DNA of 64,000 nucleotides, from the NCBI RefSeq assembly GCF_008124605.1, contig NZ_VRYN01000002.1:310001-374000 (forward strand). Reading direction: 5' to 3'. Both the position numbers and the translations under genes were made by a program. The stretch is from Halobacterium salinarum DSM 3754 (GTDB taxonomy: Archaea > Halobacteriota > Halobacteria > Halobacteriales > Halobacteriaceae). This document shows positions 50,961-59,506 of this stretch, piece by piece; position 1 is the stretch's first letter, and every line of letters starts with the position of its first letter. The notes beneath the pieces were generated by a model. The model was not told where the DNA came from, made no database searches, and was given only the letters and a program-made list of their open reading frames with translations.

Positions 50961-51813
50961 TCGGGACGCGGTGCCGGTGGCCAGTCCCGGCCACGAGGGG
51001 CGGAGTGACGCCGACGGCGATGCGGTCGAGCCGGTGGCGGTGCTGGTGCGGTTGGCCGAGCGCGGCGAGATCGAGCCCTGGGACATCGACATCGTCGCGG
51101 TGACCGACAAGTTCCTGGCGGCGCTCGACGAGGCCGATCTGCGGACGTCGGGGCGGGCGCTGTTCTACGCCAGCGTGCTGTTGCGGATGAAAAGCGAGGC
51201 GATGCTGGACGACGACGACGACGAGGACGCCGACGACGGTGACGACGAGCGCGCGCCCTGGGAGCCGCCGGGCGGGGACGACGCACAGCCGGCGTCGGAT
51301 CCGGTGGCGTCCCTGGAGGCCGAAATGGAGCGGCGCCTGGACCGCAAGCAGGCGCGGGGCAGCCCACAGACGCTAGACGAGCTCGTGCGCGAGCTCCGGG
51401 AGGCCGAGCGGGGGTCGTGGTGGAAGGAGTCCAGGGAGTACGACACCAGCGACAGCCCACAGGGGTTCCGGCGGGGCGTCAATGAGATGGAGTACCGCAG
51501 CGGTGACGCGGGCCGGATGGCTGACGAGCCAACCACCGCGGAGACGCTCGGGAACGCCCACGGGGAGGACATCGAGGCCACGATCACCGACGTCCGGGGG
51601 GCGCTCGCCGCGCAGTACGAGGCCGGCCGGGACGAGGTGTTGTACGCCGAGATCGCGGCTGCCGGGCCGTCCCGAGTGGAGACGTTTCTGGCGGTGCTGT
51701 TTCTCGCACACCGGGGCGCGGTCACGCTCGCCCAAGACGAGTTGTTCGGCGACCTCTGGGTGCAGGCGACCGAGGAGTTCCCCGCACAGGCGGCGACAGT
51801 GCCGCCGGCGTGA
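50953..51813 (+). CDS. scpA: Segregation and condensation protein ScpA (kleisin)
   Basis: A 286-residue kleisin that bridges SMC heads. The N-terminal domain begins VAVLVRLAERGEIEPWDIDIVAVTDKFLAALDE near residue 28 and continues ALFYASVLLRMKSEAML. A run of Asp/Glu (residues 86-99) and a Pro/Gly linker extend the middle region. The C-terminal winged-helix domain (residues 220-286; EVLYAEIAAAGPSRVETFLAVLFLAHRGAVTLAQDELFGDLWV) ends with the conserved FGDLWV-like segment. It overlaps smc by 8 nt, so translational coupling is likely. No scpB homologue is adjacent. Confidence 0.93.
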   Translation: MTDRDAVPVASPGHEGRSDADGDAVEPVAVLVRLAERGEIEPWDIDIVAVTDKFLAALDEADLRTSGRALFYASVLLRMKSEAMLDDDDDEDADDGDDERAPWEPPGGDDAQPASDPVASLEAEMERRLDRKQARGSPQTLDELVRELREAERGSWWKESREYDTSDSPQGFRRGVNEMEYRSGDAGRMADEPTTAETLGNAHGEDIEATITDVRGALAAQYEAGRDEVLYAEIAAAGPSRVETFLAVLFLAHRGAVTLAQDELFGDLWVQATEEFPAQAATVPPA

Positions 51814-51817
51814 GAGG

Positions 51818-52525
51818 CTACAGCTGGAACCAGCCGGTCTCCCGGCCGGAGCTGTGGAGGTGCCAGCGCTGGCGGGCGTGTTGGCCGGCCGTCGTTTCGA
51901 TCTCGACGGTCGCGTCGAACAGCGGCTCGATGGTTCCGAGCACGTCGTCGTCGGCCGACGCCGAGACGTGGACGTGGCCCATGCCGTCGACGCGCCGGAT
52001 CGCGCCACAGAGCAAGTGTAGGAACCGGAACAGCTCGGTTTCCGCGATGGTGCCGGCGGTGGTGGCGTCGATGTAGGTGTCGAGGCGGTCGAGGCAGACG
52101 CGGAGCTCACCCGGGCCGTCGGCGTCCGCAGCCACCCGGTCGATGGCGGCCTTGGTTGTGGTGTAGACGGCCTCCAGATCCAGGTGATCGGGGGCGCGCT
52201 CGTACCACTCCGTGGTGGCAGTCGGGCCGGTGGGGGCGGCGCTGGTCGTCGTGGTTGTGCTTCGCGTGTCGGAAGTGGCGTCGACGACGGCGAACGATCC
52301 GGGATCCGTGCGTCGTGGGCGGTGGCGCGTGAGGATCGTCGGAACGTCGACTGCTGTCGAGAGGAAGACGTGGCTGCGGTCGAGCTCGGGAGCGCCGAGC
52401 AGGCGCTCGCAGGCGGTGCCGTGGCCGGGCGCGTCACTGGCGACAAGCAGTGTACAGCCGCCGCGTTTCAACTCGGCGAGCTCCGCCGAGAACGCCTGTG
52501 CATCCACGTCACCCTGCATATACAC
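51818..52525 (-). CDS. RecA-fold-like protein with degenerate P-loop (DUF7504/DUF835-like)
   Basis: A 235-residue protein; the reading begins GTG-Tyr-ATG, and the ATG at 52519 is an alternative start. The N-terminal strand and loop CTLLVASDAPGHGTACERLLG resembles a Walker A region but lacks GK[ST]. Further strands follow (HVFLSTAVDV, RVCLDRLDTYI, HVHVSASADDDVL). A Thr/Ser-rich insert lies near residue 95. Such proteins occur in haloarchaeal signalling contexts; no function is proven. Its end converges on scpA with a 4-nt gap. A minus-strand cataaaatgtaaatac AT-rich block about 25-35 nt upstream is the likely promoter. Confidence 0.65.
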   Translation of the reverse strand: MYMQGDVDAQAFSAELAELKRGGCTLLVASDAPGHGTACERLLGAPELDRSHVFLSTAVDVPTILTRHRPRRTDPGSFAVVDATSDTRSTTTTTSAAPTGPTATTEWYERAPDHLDLEAVYTTTKAAIDRVAADADGPGELRVCLDRLDTYIDATTAGTIAETELFRFLHLLCGAIRRVDGMGHVHVSASADDDVLGTIEPLFDATVEIETTAGQHARQRWHLHSSGRETGWFQL

Positions 52526-52591
52526 TAACGAAGTCGGCTCACGTATTTACATTTTATGTCTACGGATTCGAATCTTAGTGTATTGTGACCG

Positions 52592-53446
52592 CTATATGTG
52601 GTCGCCGAGCAGCGGCGCGACGCGGTCGCGGGTCTCCTCGGGGATGGCCTCCGGGGGCGTGTTGACCGTGCCGTCGAGGCTGTGGCCGCAGTCGCAGTCG
52701 CGCTCGTCGGGCAGCGTCTCGATGGCGCGCTCGACGGTCGCCTTGATCGCGTCCTCGTTGGCGGCGGCGTTGGCGAGCACTTCGTCGAGCGTGACTTCGC
52801 TGTCCGCTTTCCAGACGTCGTAGTCGGTGACGCCGGCGACCGTCGCGTAACACATCTCCGCCTCCCGCGCGAGCTTCGCCTCGGGGATGGCGGTCATGCC
52901 GACGAGGTCCCAGCCCTGGGCCTTGTAGAACTCCGACTCGGCGCGCGTCGAGTACTGGGGGCCTTCGATGCAGACGTACGTGCCGCCCTGCTGGGTGTCG
53001 GCGTCGGTGGCGTCGGTGGCGGCGTCGTGGAGGTGCTCGACCATGTGCGGACAGTAGGGGTCCGCGAACGGCTGGTGGACGACGACGCCGTCACCGAAGA
53101 ACGTCGCGTCGCGGTGGTTCGTCCGGTCGAAGATCTGGTCCGGGATGACCAGCGTCTGGGGGGACAGCTCGTCTCTGAGGCTGCCGACGGCGTTGGACGC
53201 GAGGATGCGCTCGACGCCGAGCTGCTTGAACGCGTAGATGTTGGCGCGGTACGGGAGGTTCGTCGGCGACCGCTGGTGGTCGGAGCCGTGGCGCGGCAGG
53301 AACGCCACCTCGGTGCCGGTGTCGCCGAACTCGCCGATGGTCACCGGCGCGCTCGGGTCGCCGTACGGCGTCGAAACGGCTGTTTCCCGGACGTCGTTCA
53401 GTGGCAGTGCGTCGTAGATGCCGGAACCGCCGATGAAGCCGATCAC
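52592..53446 (-). CDS. mtnP: S-methyl-5'-thioadenosine phosphorylase
   Basis: A 284-residue purine nucleoside phosphorylase family enzyme cleaving methylthioadenosine, starting GTG (MIGFIGGSGIYDAL). Family motifs are FLPRHGSDHQRSPTNLPYRANIYAFKQLGVERILASNAVGSL near residue 50-95, VIPDQIFDRTNHRDATFFGDG, and TYVCIEGPQYSTRAESEFY near residue 160 followed by LVGMTAIPEAKLAREAEMCYATVAGVTDYDVW. The binding site is complete. A cgtttaggtg TATA-like box about 27 nt upstream supports a leaderless GTG start. Some archaeal members also act on adenosine or guanosine. Confidence 0.93.
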   Translation of the reverse strand: MIGFIGGSGIYDALPLNDVRETAVSTPYGDPSAPVTIGEFGDTGTEVAFLPRHGSDHQRSPTNLPYRANIYAFKQLGVERILASNAVGSLRDELSPQTLVIPDQIFDRTNHRDATFFGDGVVVHQPFADPYCPHMVEHLHDAATDATDADTQQGGTYVCIEGPQYSTRAESEFYKAQGWDLVGMTAIPEAKLAREAEMCYATVAGVTDYDVWKADSEVTLDEVLANAAANEDAIKATVERAIETLPDERDCDCGHSLDGTVNTPPEAIPEETRDRVAPLLGDHI

Positions 53447-53500
53447 ACCAGGATGTGAGCGGGCCCCACACCTAAACGATGCGGTGGCGGCCGGCGGGCG

Positions 53501-54193
53501 TCACACGAGCGCCCAGCGGTCGGCGTCGGTGGCGGCGAGCACGTCCCGGCGCACCATCTCGGAGCGGACTTCAGTGAGGCGGTCAGGCTGTGCGATCTCC
53601 ATCTGGATGCGGTCGACGTCGTGGTAGTCCGCGAGCAGGTCGCGGATGCCGGCCGTGGTGTAGGGGCCGTCGTCGTCGGTGGCCATCACGCCGGCGATGA
53701 TGTCGATCATGTCCTCGATGAAGTTCCAGGGGTAGACGATCCACGCCCACTCGTCGAGGCGTTCGCCCACGTAGTCGGGCTCGAAGGCGCTGGTCTGCAG
53801 CAACTGGAGGGTTGCCGTTCGGACCGCGTTGGCGTCCCGGTCTTGGACGTACTCGTGGGCGTGTTCGATGGAGCCGCCGGTGTCGGCGATGTCGTCGATG
53901 ATGAGCACGTCCTTGTCCTCAACGGAGCCCTCCGGCATCGGGTACCGGACTTCGGGCTCGGCGGATTTCTCCGCGGTGCCGACGTAGTGCTCCATTTTCA
54001 GGCTCGTGAGGTCGTTCAGGCCGAGGAAGTCACAGAGACACCGGCCCGCGAACCAGCCGCCGCGGGCGAGCGCGACGACCACGTCGGGCTCGAAGTCGGC
54101 GGCTTTGACCTGGTCGCTGACGTCCCGGCAGAGTCCGTAAATATACTCCCAGTTGGTGATCGTGCAGTTGAAATCGTCCGGGAGGTCACTCAT
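53501..54193 (-). CDS. Phosphoribosyltransferase family protein (xanthine/guanine-type)
   Basis: A 230-residue type I PRTase. The PRPP-binding motif is VLIIDDIADTGGSIEHA near residue 95, preceded by PDVVVALARGGWFAGRCLCDFLGL near residue 37 and LKMEHY (the flexible loop region). The C-terminal extension includes WIVYPWNFIEDMIDIIAG, matching archaeal members annotated as xanthine/guanine or hypoxanthine PRTase. Base specificity cannot be read from sequence. The start at 54193 (MSDLPDDFNCTITNW) has a gttaagtagc TATA-like box about 27 nt upstream. It shares a 274-nt divergent region with phzF. Confidence 0.85.
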   Translation of the reverse strand: MSDLPDDFNCTITNWEYIYGLCRDVSDQVKAADFEPDVVVALARGGWFAGRCLCDFLGLNDLTSLKMEHYVGTAEKSAEPEVRYPMPEGSVEDKDVLIIDDIADTGGSIEHAHEYVQDRDANAVRTATLQLLQTSAFEPDYVGERLDEWAWIVYPWNFIEDMIDIIAGVMATDDDGPYTTAGIRDLLADYHDVDRIQMEIAQPDRLTEVRSEMVRRDVLAATDADRWALV

Positions 54194-54251
54194 TGCGTGT
54201 CAGCACTCGCTCGCGTCGCTACTTAACGGTTTACAGGCCGGCCGAGCGGAC

Positions 54252-54284
54252 CCTGGGCCCGAACCGAGCGCGCTCGGGCCCAGG
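54252..54284. repeat. Perfect 11-bp inverted repeat in the divergent region upstream of phzF
   Basis: CCTGGGCCCGA (54252-54262) and TCGGGCCCAGG (54274-54284) are exact complements with an 11-nt spacer that contains a second short palindrome (gagcgcgctc). It lies 59-91 nt from the PRTase start. The role is unknown; in DNA it could be an operator for either gene. Confidence 0.5.
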
Positions 54285-54318
54285 AACGCAGAAGTGGCCT
54301 CCACCCGGGAGCGGGCGT

Positions 54319-54471
54319 ATGACGGCACCGCGACGGACCGCCTGCGGAGATCAGTCGGCGGCGGTCGTCGCGGCACTCGCAGGCTGGCTGGATCGGAGTG
54401 ACGCCGCGGCGAGCTGGGGCGACGCGAGGAGGAAAACAGGCAAGCCCGAGGGCCCCGAATCGGGGCCATGA
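54319..54471 (+). CDS. Possible small ORF upstream of phzF, doubtful
   Basis: A 50-codon ATG frame (MTAPRRTACGDQSAAVVAALAG) whose TGA overlaps the phzF ATG by 4 nt (ATGA). That arrangement is typical of translational coupling. However, third-position GC is lower than in the neighbouring genes and the composition is basic, so it may be chance. Listed because the overlap with phzF is suggestive. Confidence 0.2.
   Translation: MTAPRRTACGDQSAAVVAALAGWLDRSDAAASWGDARRKTGKPEGPESGP
54451..54467 (+). repeat. Perfect 8-1-8 hairpin directly before the phzF start codon
   Basis: GGCCCCGA (54451-54458), A, TCGGGGCC (54460-54467). The stem ends at the nucleotide before the ATG at 54468. If present in the mRNA it would place the start codon at the base of a very stable stem. 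It is also the last part of the doubtful small ORF. Confidence 0.5.
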
Positions 54472-55373
54472 CCGAGACGCGAGCGCTGCTCGTGGACGCG
54501 TTCACCGACGACTCGTGTGCGGGCAACGCCGCGGGTGTGGTGCCGGACGCCGGGGGACTGACCGACGACCAGATGCAGGCGATCGCGGCCGAGCTCGGCG
54601 CCAGCGAGACGGCGTTTCTGCGGCCGAGCGACGCGGCCGACCGCCGACTCCGGTATTTCACACCGACCACTGAGGTCGACCTCTGTGGGCACGCGACCAT
54701 CGCGAGTCACGCGCACCTGTACGACGACGGCGCGCTCGCCGCCGGCGAGCACACCCTGGAGACGAACGTCGGGGTGCTCGACATCGAGGTGGCCGAGGAC
54801 GGGACCGTGTGGATGGCCCAGAATCCACCGACGGTCCGCGAGGTGGAGCTGTCCTACGAGCGGGTCGCGGAGGCGACCGGGACCGAGGCGGCCGCGCTGC
54901 GGGGTGCCAGCGACGACATCCCGCTTGCGGTCGCCGACACCGGGCTGCCGTTCCTGATCGTGCCCATCACGTACCTCTCGGATCTCGGCGACGCCGACCC
55001 CGATTTCGATGCCGTCGAGGCGCTCGCCGACGACGTGGGCGCGGCGGGCGTCTACATGTTCTCGTTCGACGCGCTCGACCGGGCGTCGACGGCGCATGGG
55101 CGGGCGTGGGTGCCTGGTGTGGGCGTCGATGAGGACCCCGTGACGGGCACCGCGAGCGGGGCGGCGGGCGCGTATCTGGCGCGGTTCGGGGCGTTCGACG
55201 GGGACGCACCGGATGAGATGGTGTTCGAGCAGGGGCATTTCGTGGATCGGCCGGGGCGGGTTCGGGTGCGGGTCGCTGGCGATGCGCCGATGGTCGGCGG
55301 GCGTGGCGTGTCGACGCTCGACGGGACGCTGGCGGTGCCGGCCGAGACCGAGGAGGAGATCCTGGAGGCGTAG
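54468..55373 (+). CDS. PhzF family isomerase/epimerase-like protein
   Basis: A 301-residue protein of the phenazine-biosynthesis PhzF fold (two diaminopimelate epimerase-like lobes). Family features are LLVDAFTDDSCAGNAAGVVPDA near residue 8, GASETAFLRPSD near residue 44 (catalytic Glu), LRYFTPTTEVDLCGHATIASHAHL near residue 62, and GVGVDEDPVTGTASGAAGAYLARFG near residue 218 (DPVTGSA-type motif). Most members are isomerases of unknown substrate; no phenazine genes are near. The start codon is abutted by a perfect hairpin. Confidence 0.9.
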   Translation: MTETRALLVDAFTDDSCAGNAAGVVPDAGGLTDDQMQAIAAELGASETAFLRPSDAADRRLRYFTPTTEVDLCGHATIASHAHLYDDGALAAGEHTLETNVGVLDIEVAEDGTVWMAQNPPTVREVELSYERVAEATGTEAAALRGASDDIPLAVADTGLPFLIVPITYLSDLGDADPDFDAVEALADDVGAAGVYMFSFDALDRASTAHGRAWVPGVGVDEDPVTGTASGAAGAYLARFGAFDGDAPDEMVFEQGHFVDRPGRVRVRVAGDAPMVGGRGVSTLDGTLAVPAETEEEILEA

Positions 55374-55763
55374 TCAGTCGTCGTCGCGCTTGAGCTCGCG
55401 GAGTTCGCGGTTGGCCGACTGGAGGTCGGTCTGCATGTCCGAGAGGCGGTCGTCGAGCACGCTGACGATGTCGGATTTCACGCGTGCGGTGTCGAGGGTG
55501 TCGTCGAGTGCGTCCTCGTGGGCGGCAGTGAGCGTCGTGTACAGCGCCCAGGATGCGCCGAACCGGTAGATGACGACGCCGGCGGCGGCGAGCGCGAGCC
55601 CGGGAACGGCGTCAGCGAGGTGGGGGCCGGATGGGAGACCGTGTTCGAACGCGGGCTGTGCGAGGACCCCGCCGTAGCCGATGAGCGCGAGCGCGACGAT
55701 GCCGAGGATCGTCGTGGCGAGGAAGTATTTGCTTGAGTGTGTGGCGGCGCGTTTCGCGTCCAT
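55374..55763 (-). CDS. Small membrane protein with C-terminal coiled coil
   Basis: A 129-residue protein. Two hydrophobic segments (YFLATTILGIVALALIGYGGVLA at about 13-36 and LADAVPGLALAAAGVVIYRFGASWALY at about 48-75) are followed by a charged helix with heptad repeats (ARVKSDIVSVLDDRLSDMQTDLQSANRELRELK). The start at 55763 (MDAKRAATHS) is set by a promoter-like gggttttaccc element 26 nt upstream; the in-frame upstream extension covers that element. The function is unknown. It ends against the phzF stop. Confidence 0.65.
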   Translation of the reverse strand: MDAKRAATHSSKYFLATTILGIVALALIGYGGVLAQPAFEHGLPSGPHLADAVPGLALAAAGVVIYRFGASWALYTTLTAAHEDALDDTLDTARVKSDIVSVLDDRLSDMQTDLQSANRELRELKRDDD

Positions 55764-55852
55764 GCGCGGTCTCACGGAGTGCGCCGGGTAAAACCCATCG
55801 AGTAGAAACGACAACTCGGTTCCGAGTACCATATGTCAGTTCTCCAGAGGGG

Positions 55853-55870
55853 TTCGGAATATTCATAGGG
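55853..55870 (+). promoter_or_regulatory. ppsA promoter
   Basis: A ttcggaatattcatagg stretch contains a TATA-like aatattcat with a GAATATTC palindrome (55857-55864), 33-40 nt before the ATG at 55897. This predicts a start a few nt before the ATG. About 30 nt further upstream, ACTCGG-TT-CCGAGT (55814-55827) is a second inverted repeat in the divergent gap and a possible regulator site. Confidence 0.5.
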
Positions 55871-55896
55871 GCATTGCGTGACTGTACAGACGCCAC

Positions 55897-58155
55897 ATGG
55901 CTGTACGCTGGCTGGAAGACGTACGCGCCGACGACATCGACAGTGTCGGCGGCAAAGGGGCATCACTCGGCGAACTCACGGATGCCGGGCTCCCAGTCCC
56001 ACCGGGCTTCGTCGTGACCGCCGGCACCTACCGGACGTTCATCGAGGAGGCAGGGATCGACCAGGAGCTGTTCGACGCGGTGGGCGTCGACGCCGAGGAC
56101 TCCGACGCGCTCGCCGACGCCGCGGCGCGCGCGAGCGACCTCATCCTGAACACCGACTTCCCGGCGAGTCTCCGCGAGGACATCCTCTCGTCGTACGACG
56201 CCCTCGACGACGGGGCGGCGTTCGTCGCGGTCCGGTCCTCGGCGACCGCCGAAGACCTCCCGGACGCGAGCTTCGCCGGCCAACAGGAGACGTTTCTCAA
56301 CATCACGCGTGAGGCGCTGCTCGACCACGTGAAACGCTGCTGGGCGAGCCTGTTCACGGAGCGCGCGATCTACTACCGACAGGAACAGGGCTTCGATCAC
56401 GACCGCGTGAACATCGCCGTCGTCGTCCAGCGCATGGTCGACGCGGAGAAATCCGGGGTGTTGTTCACCAGCCACCCCTCGACCGGCGCACACGAGGCCA
56501 TCGTCGAGGCCGCCTGGGGGCTCGGCGAAGCGGTCGTCTCCGGGGCGGTGTCGCCGGACAACTACGTCGTCGACCGTGACACGGACACCGTCGAGGAGGC
56601 GACGGTCGCCGACAAGAAGGTGATGCACGTCAAGGACGACGACACCGGCGAGACCGTGTCCCGCGACGTGCCCGACCGGAAGCGCACCCAGCGCGTCCTC
56701 GACGACGGCGAGATCAGCGACCTGGTCACCATCGGGGAGCGCGTCGAAGCCCACTACGACGCCCCACAGGACGTGGAGTGGGCGATCGTCGACGGCGACG
56801 TGTACATGCTGCAGTCCCGGCCGATCACGACCATCGAGGACGACACCGACGGGGCGGTAGCGAACACCGACGGTGGTGGCGGCGACGCCGTCGTCACCGG
56901 ACTGGGCGCGAGCCCGGGTGTCGCGTCGGGGCCGGCACGCGTCGTCACGAGCCTCGACGAGCTCGACAAGATCGGCGAGGGCGACATCATCGCCACCGAG
57001 ATGACGACCCCCGACATGGTGCCGGCGATGAAGCGGGCGGCGGGCATCGTCACCGACGAGGGCGGGATGACCAGTCACGCCGCCATCGTCTCCCGCGAAC
57101 TCGGCTGTCCGGCGGTCGTCGGCGCGACGGACGCCACGACCACGCTGTGCGACGATCAGGCGGTCACGCTCGACGGTGACCGTGGCGTCGTCCGCGACGG
57201 CCGCGAGGAGACCACCACCGAGCACGACCCCATCGAGGACGCGCGACCGACGACGCCGGTGAAGCCGATGACCGCCACCGAGGTCAAGGTCAACGTCTCC
57301 ATCCCGGAGGCCGCCGAGCGCGCCGCCGCGACCGGTGCCGACGGGGTCGGGCTGCTCCGCATGGAGCACATGATCCTGTCCACGAACAAGACGCCCAAGC
57401 GGTATATCGACGACCACGGCGAGGACGCCTACGTCCAGGAGCTCGTCGACGGCATCCGGGGCGTCGCCGAGGAGTTCTACCCGCGGCCGGTGCGGGTTCG
57501 CACGCTCGACGCACCGACCGACGAGTTCCGGCAACTCGAAGGCGGCAACGACGAGCCCCACGAGCACAACCCGATGCTCGGCTACCGCGGGGTTCGGCGC
57601 AGCCTCGACCGCCCGGACGTGTTCAAACACGAGCTGTCGGCGTTCCGGCGGCTCTACGAGATGGGGTACGACAACGTGGAAGTGATGTTCCCCCTGGTCA
57701 ACGACGCCCAGGACGTTGCGCGGGCACGAGACCTGATGGCGGACGCCGGCATCGACGTCGAGAAGCGATCGTGGGGCGTCATGATCGAGACGCCGGCGGC
57801 CGCGCTCGCCATCGAGGAGATCGCACAGGAGGGCGTGGACTTCGCGAGCTTCGGTACGAACGACTTGACCCAGTACACGCTGGCCGTCGACCGCAACAAC
57901 GGCAGCGTCGCCGACCGGTTCGACGAACTCCACCCGTCGGTGTTGACGCTCATCGAACGCACCATCGACGCCTGCCGCGAGCACGACGTCGCCACCAGCA
58001 TCTGCGGGCAGGCCGGCTCGAAACCCGAGATGGTGGATTTCCTGGTGGAGACCGGCGTGTCCTCGATCTCCGCGAACATCGACGCCGTTCGCGACGTCCA
58101 ACACGAGGTCAAGCGCGTCGAGCAGCGACTCCTGCTCGAGTCGGCCCGTGAGTGA
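55897..58155 (+). CDS. ppsA: Phosphoenolpyruvate synthase
   Basis: A 752-residue pyruvate, water dikinase making PEP from pyruvate and ATP for gluconeogenesis. The N-terminal ATP-binding domain begins VRWLEDVRADDIDSVGGKGASLGEL and contains AVRSSATAEDLPDASFAGQQETFLN near residue 110. The central phosphohistidine domain carries His394 in GGMTSHAAIVSRELG. The C-terminal PEP/pyruvate domain includes FGTNDLTQYTLAVDRNNG near residue 660 and Cys703 in ICGQAGS. Pyruvate kinase (62793), the opposing step, is only 4.6 kb downstream. Confidence 0.96.
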   Translation: MAVRWLEDVRADDIDSVGGKGASLGELTDAGLPVPPGFVVTAGTYRTFIEEAGIDQELFDAVGVDAEDSDALADAAARASDLILNTDFPASLREDILSSYDALDDGAAFVAVRSSATAEDLPDASFAGQQETFLNITREALLDHVKRCWASLFTERAIYYRQEQGFDHDRVNIAVVVQRMVDAEKSGVLFTSHPSTGAHEAIVEAAWGLGEAVVSGAVSPDNYVVDRDTDTVEEATVADKKVMHVKDDDTGETVSRDVPDRKRTQRVLDDGEISDLVTIGERVEAHYDAPQDVEWAIVDGDVYMLQSRPITTIEDDTDGAVANTDGGGGDAVVTGLGASPGVASGPARVVTSLDELDKIGEGDIIATEMTTPDMVPAMKRAAGIVTDEGGMTSHAAIVSRELGCPAVVGATDATTTLCDDQAVTLDGDRGVVRDGREETTTEHDPIEDARPTTPVKPMTATEVKVNVSIPEAAERAAATGADGVGLLRMEHMILSTNKTPKRYIDDHGEDAYVQELVDGIRGVAEEFYPRPVRVRTLDAPTDEFRQLEGGNDEPHEHNPMLGYRGVRRSLDRPDVFKHELSAFRRLYEMGYDNVEVMFPLVNDAQDVARARDLMADAGIDVEKRSWGVMIETPAAALAIEEIAQEGVDFASFGTNDLTQYTLAVDRNNGSVADRFDELHPSVLTLIERTIDACREHDVATSICGQAGSKPEMVDFLVETGVSSISANIDAVRDVQHEVKRVEQRLLLESARE

Positions 58156-58194
58156 CCGCCGGGATTAGGGAGGCGCGGAACCGACACTGAGGGG

Positions 58195-59481
58195 ATGCTC
58201 GTCCACCACGTCGTCTTCCTCGCGCTCGTCGCCGGGACGACGCTGTTGTTCGCGTCGCTGGCGGCACTGAACGTCCGGTACGCGGAGCGCACAGTCCGCG
58301 AGCGCAGCGCCTGGCTGGCCACGCATATCGGCGTCGACGACCCCGGGGAGCTGCTGGCGTACCACCGACTCGGGACGGCGGTGAGCCAACTCCGGTCGGT
58401 CGTGCTGGCCGGCGCTGTGTTGGGCGTCCTATACACCGGCGCGTTCGGGGCCGCCGTGGCGTTCGTCTACGACACCGTCGGCAGCGACGTGCTGGCCGGC
58501 GTCGCGCTGCTCGTGGGGGCGACGGTCGCCATGCAGGTGGCGCGCGTGCCGTTCGACGCCGTCGAGACGTTCGGCGTCGAGTCGGCGTTCGGGTTCAACG
58601 AGCAGTCGCCGGCGCTGTTCGCCCGGGACGCGCTGTTGAGCGCCGGGCTGGCGGGCGTGTTCGTCGCAGTGCTTGGCGGGGCCGTCCTGGTGGCTGTGGC
58701 GGCGCTCCCCGAGTGGTGGTTCGTCGCCGCGACCGGGATCGTGGGGGTGTTCCTGCTGGCCACGCAAGTGCTGGTGCCCCGGGTGGTGATGCCGTTGTTC
58801 TACGACTTCGACCCCGTCGACGAGGGCGGACTGCGGGACGCCATCGAGGACGTCTTCGACCGCGCGGGGTTCGCCTGCGAGCAGGTGTACGTCATGAACG
58901 CCTCGTCGCGGTCGGGGCACTCGAACGCGTTTTTCACGGGGTTCGGCGCGACCAAGCGGGTGGTGTTGTTCGACACGCTCATCGACCAGATGGGCGAAAC
59001 GGAGCTTCAAGCCGTGCTTGCCCACGAGCTCGCCCACTGGAAGAACGGCCACATCTGGCAGACCATCGGGGCGGCCACGCTGCAGGCTGGGGTGGTGTTG
59101 TTCGTGGCGTCCCGGCTGCTCGATGCCGGCTGGCTGTACGGCATGTTCGGGGTGCCCGAACAGCCCGCGGCCGGGCTGTTGCTTGCGGGGGTGTGGTTGC
59201 AGCCGCTGAGCCGGCTCACCGCGCCGCTACAGAACAGACTCTGGCTGGCAAACGAGCGGGAGGCGGACGCGTTCGCCGTGGACGTGATGGGGGGCGGTGA
59301 ACCGCTCGCGGACGCCCTGGGGGCGCTCACGAGCCAGAACCTCGGCAACCCGTTCCCGCATCCCTACTACGAGGCGTTCCACTACCAGCATCCGCCGGTG
59401 CCCGAGCGCATCCGGTATCTGACCGCGGCCGACAGCGGGGCCGCCGCGGAGCGGTCGGCGTGCCGAGAGCGGAACCGCTAA
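58195..59481 (+). CDS. M48 family protease (CAAX prenyl protease 1/Ste24-like)
   Basis: A 428-residue membrane zinc protease. It has around seven hydrophobic segments and a cytosolic catalytic domain. The zinc motif HELAHW gives His277, Glu278 and His281. [30 protein letters not shown] segment precedes it and [14 protein letters not shown] near residue 355 supplies the third ligand Glu. This layout matches Ste24 rather than HtpX. The physiological substrate in archaea is unknown; the gene starts 39 nt after ppsA. It is longer than and not a duplicate of the M48 gene at 3583. Confidence 0.88.
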   Translation: MLVHHVVFLALVAGTTLLFASLAALNVRYAERTVRERSAWLATHIGVDDPGELLAYHRLGTAVSQLRSVVLAGAVLGVLYTGAFGAAVAFVYDTVGSDVLAGVALLVGATVAMQVARVPFDAVETFGVESAFGFNEQSPALFARDALLSAGLAGVFVAVLGGAVLVAVAALPEWWFVAATGIVGVFLLATQVLVPRVVMPLFYDFDPVDEGGLRDAIEDVFDRAGFACEQVYVMNASSRSGHSNAFFTGFGATKRVVLFDTLIDQMGETELQAVLAHELAHWKNGHIWQTIGAATLQAGVVLFVASRLLDAGWLYGMFGVPEQPAAGLLLAGVWLQPLSRLTAPLQNRLWLANEREADAFAVDVMGGGEPLADALGALTSQNLGNPFPHPYYEAFHYQHPPVPERIRYLTAADSGAAAERSACRERNR

Positions 59482-59506
59482 ACGGCTGCTGTCGTTGCAT
59501 GCGGGT

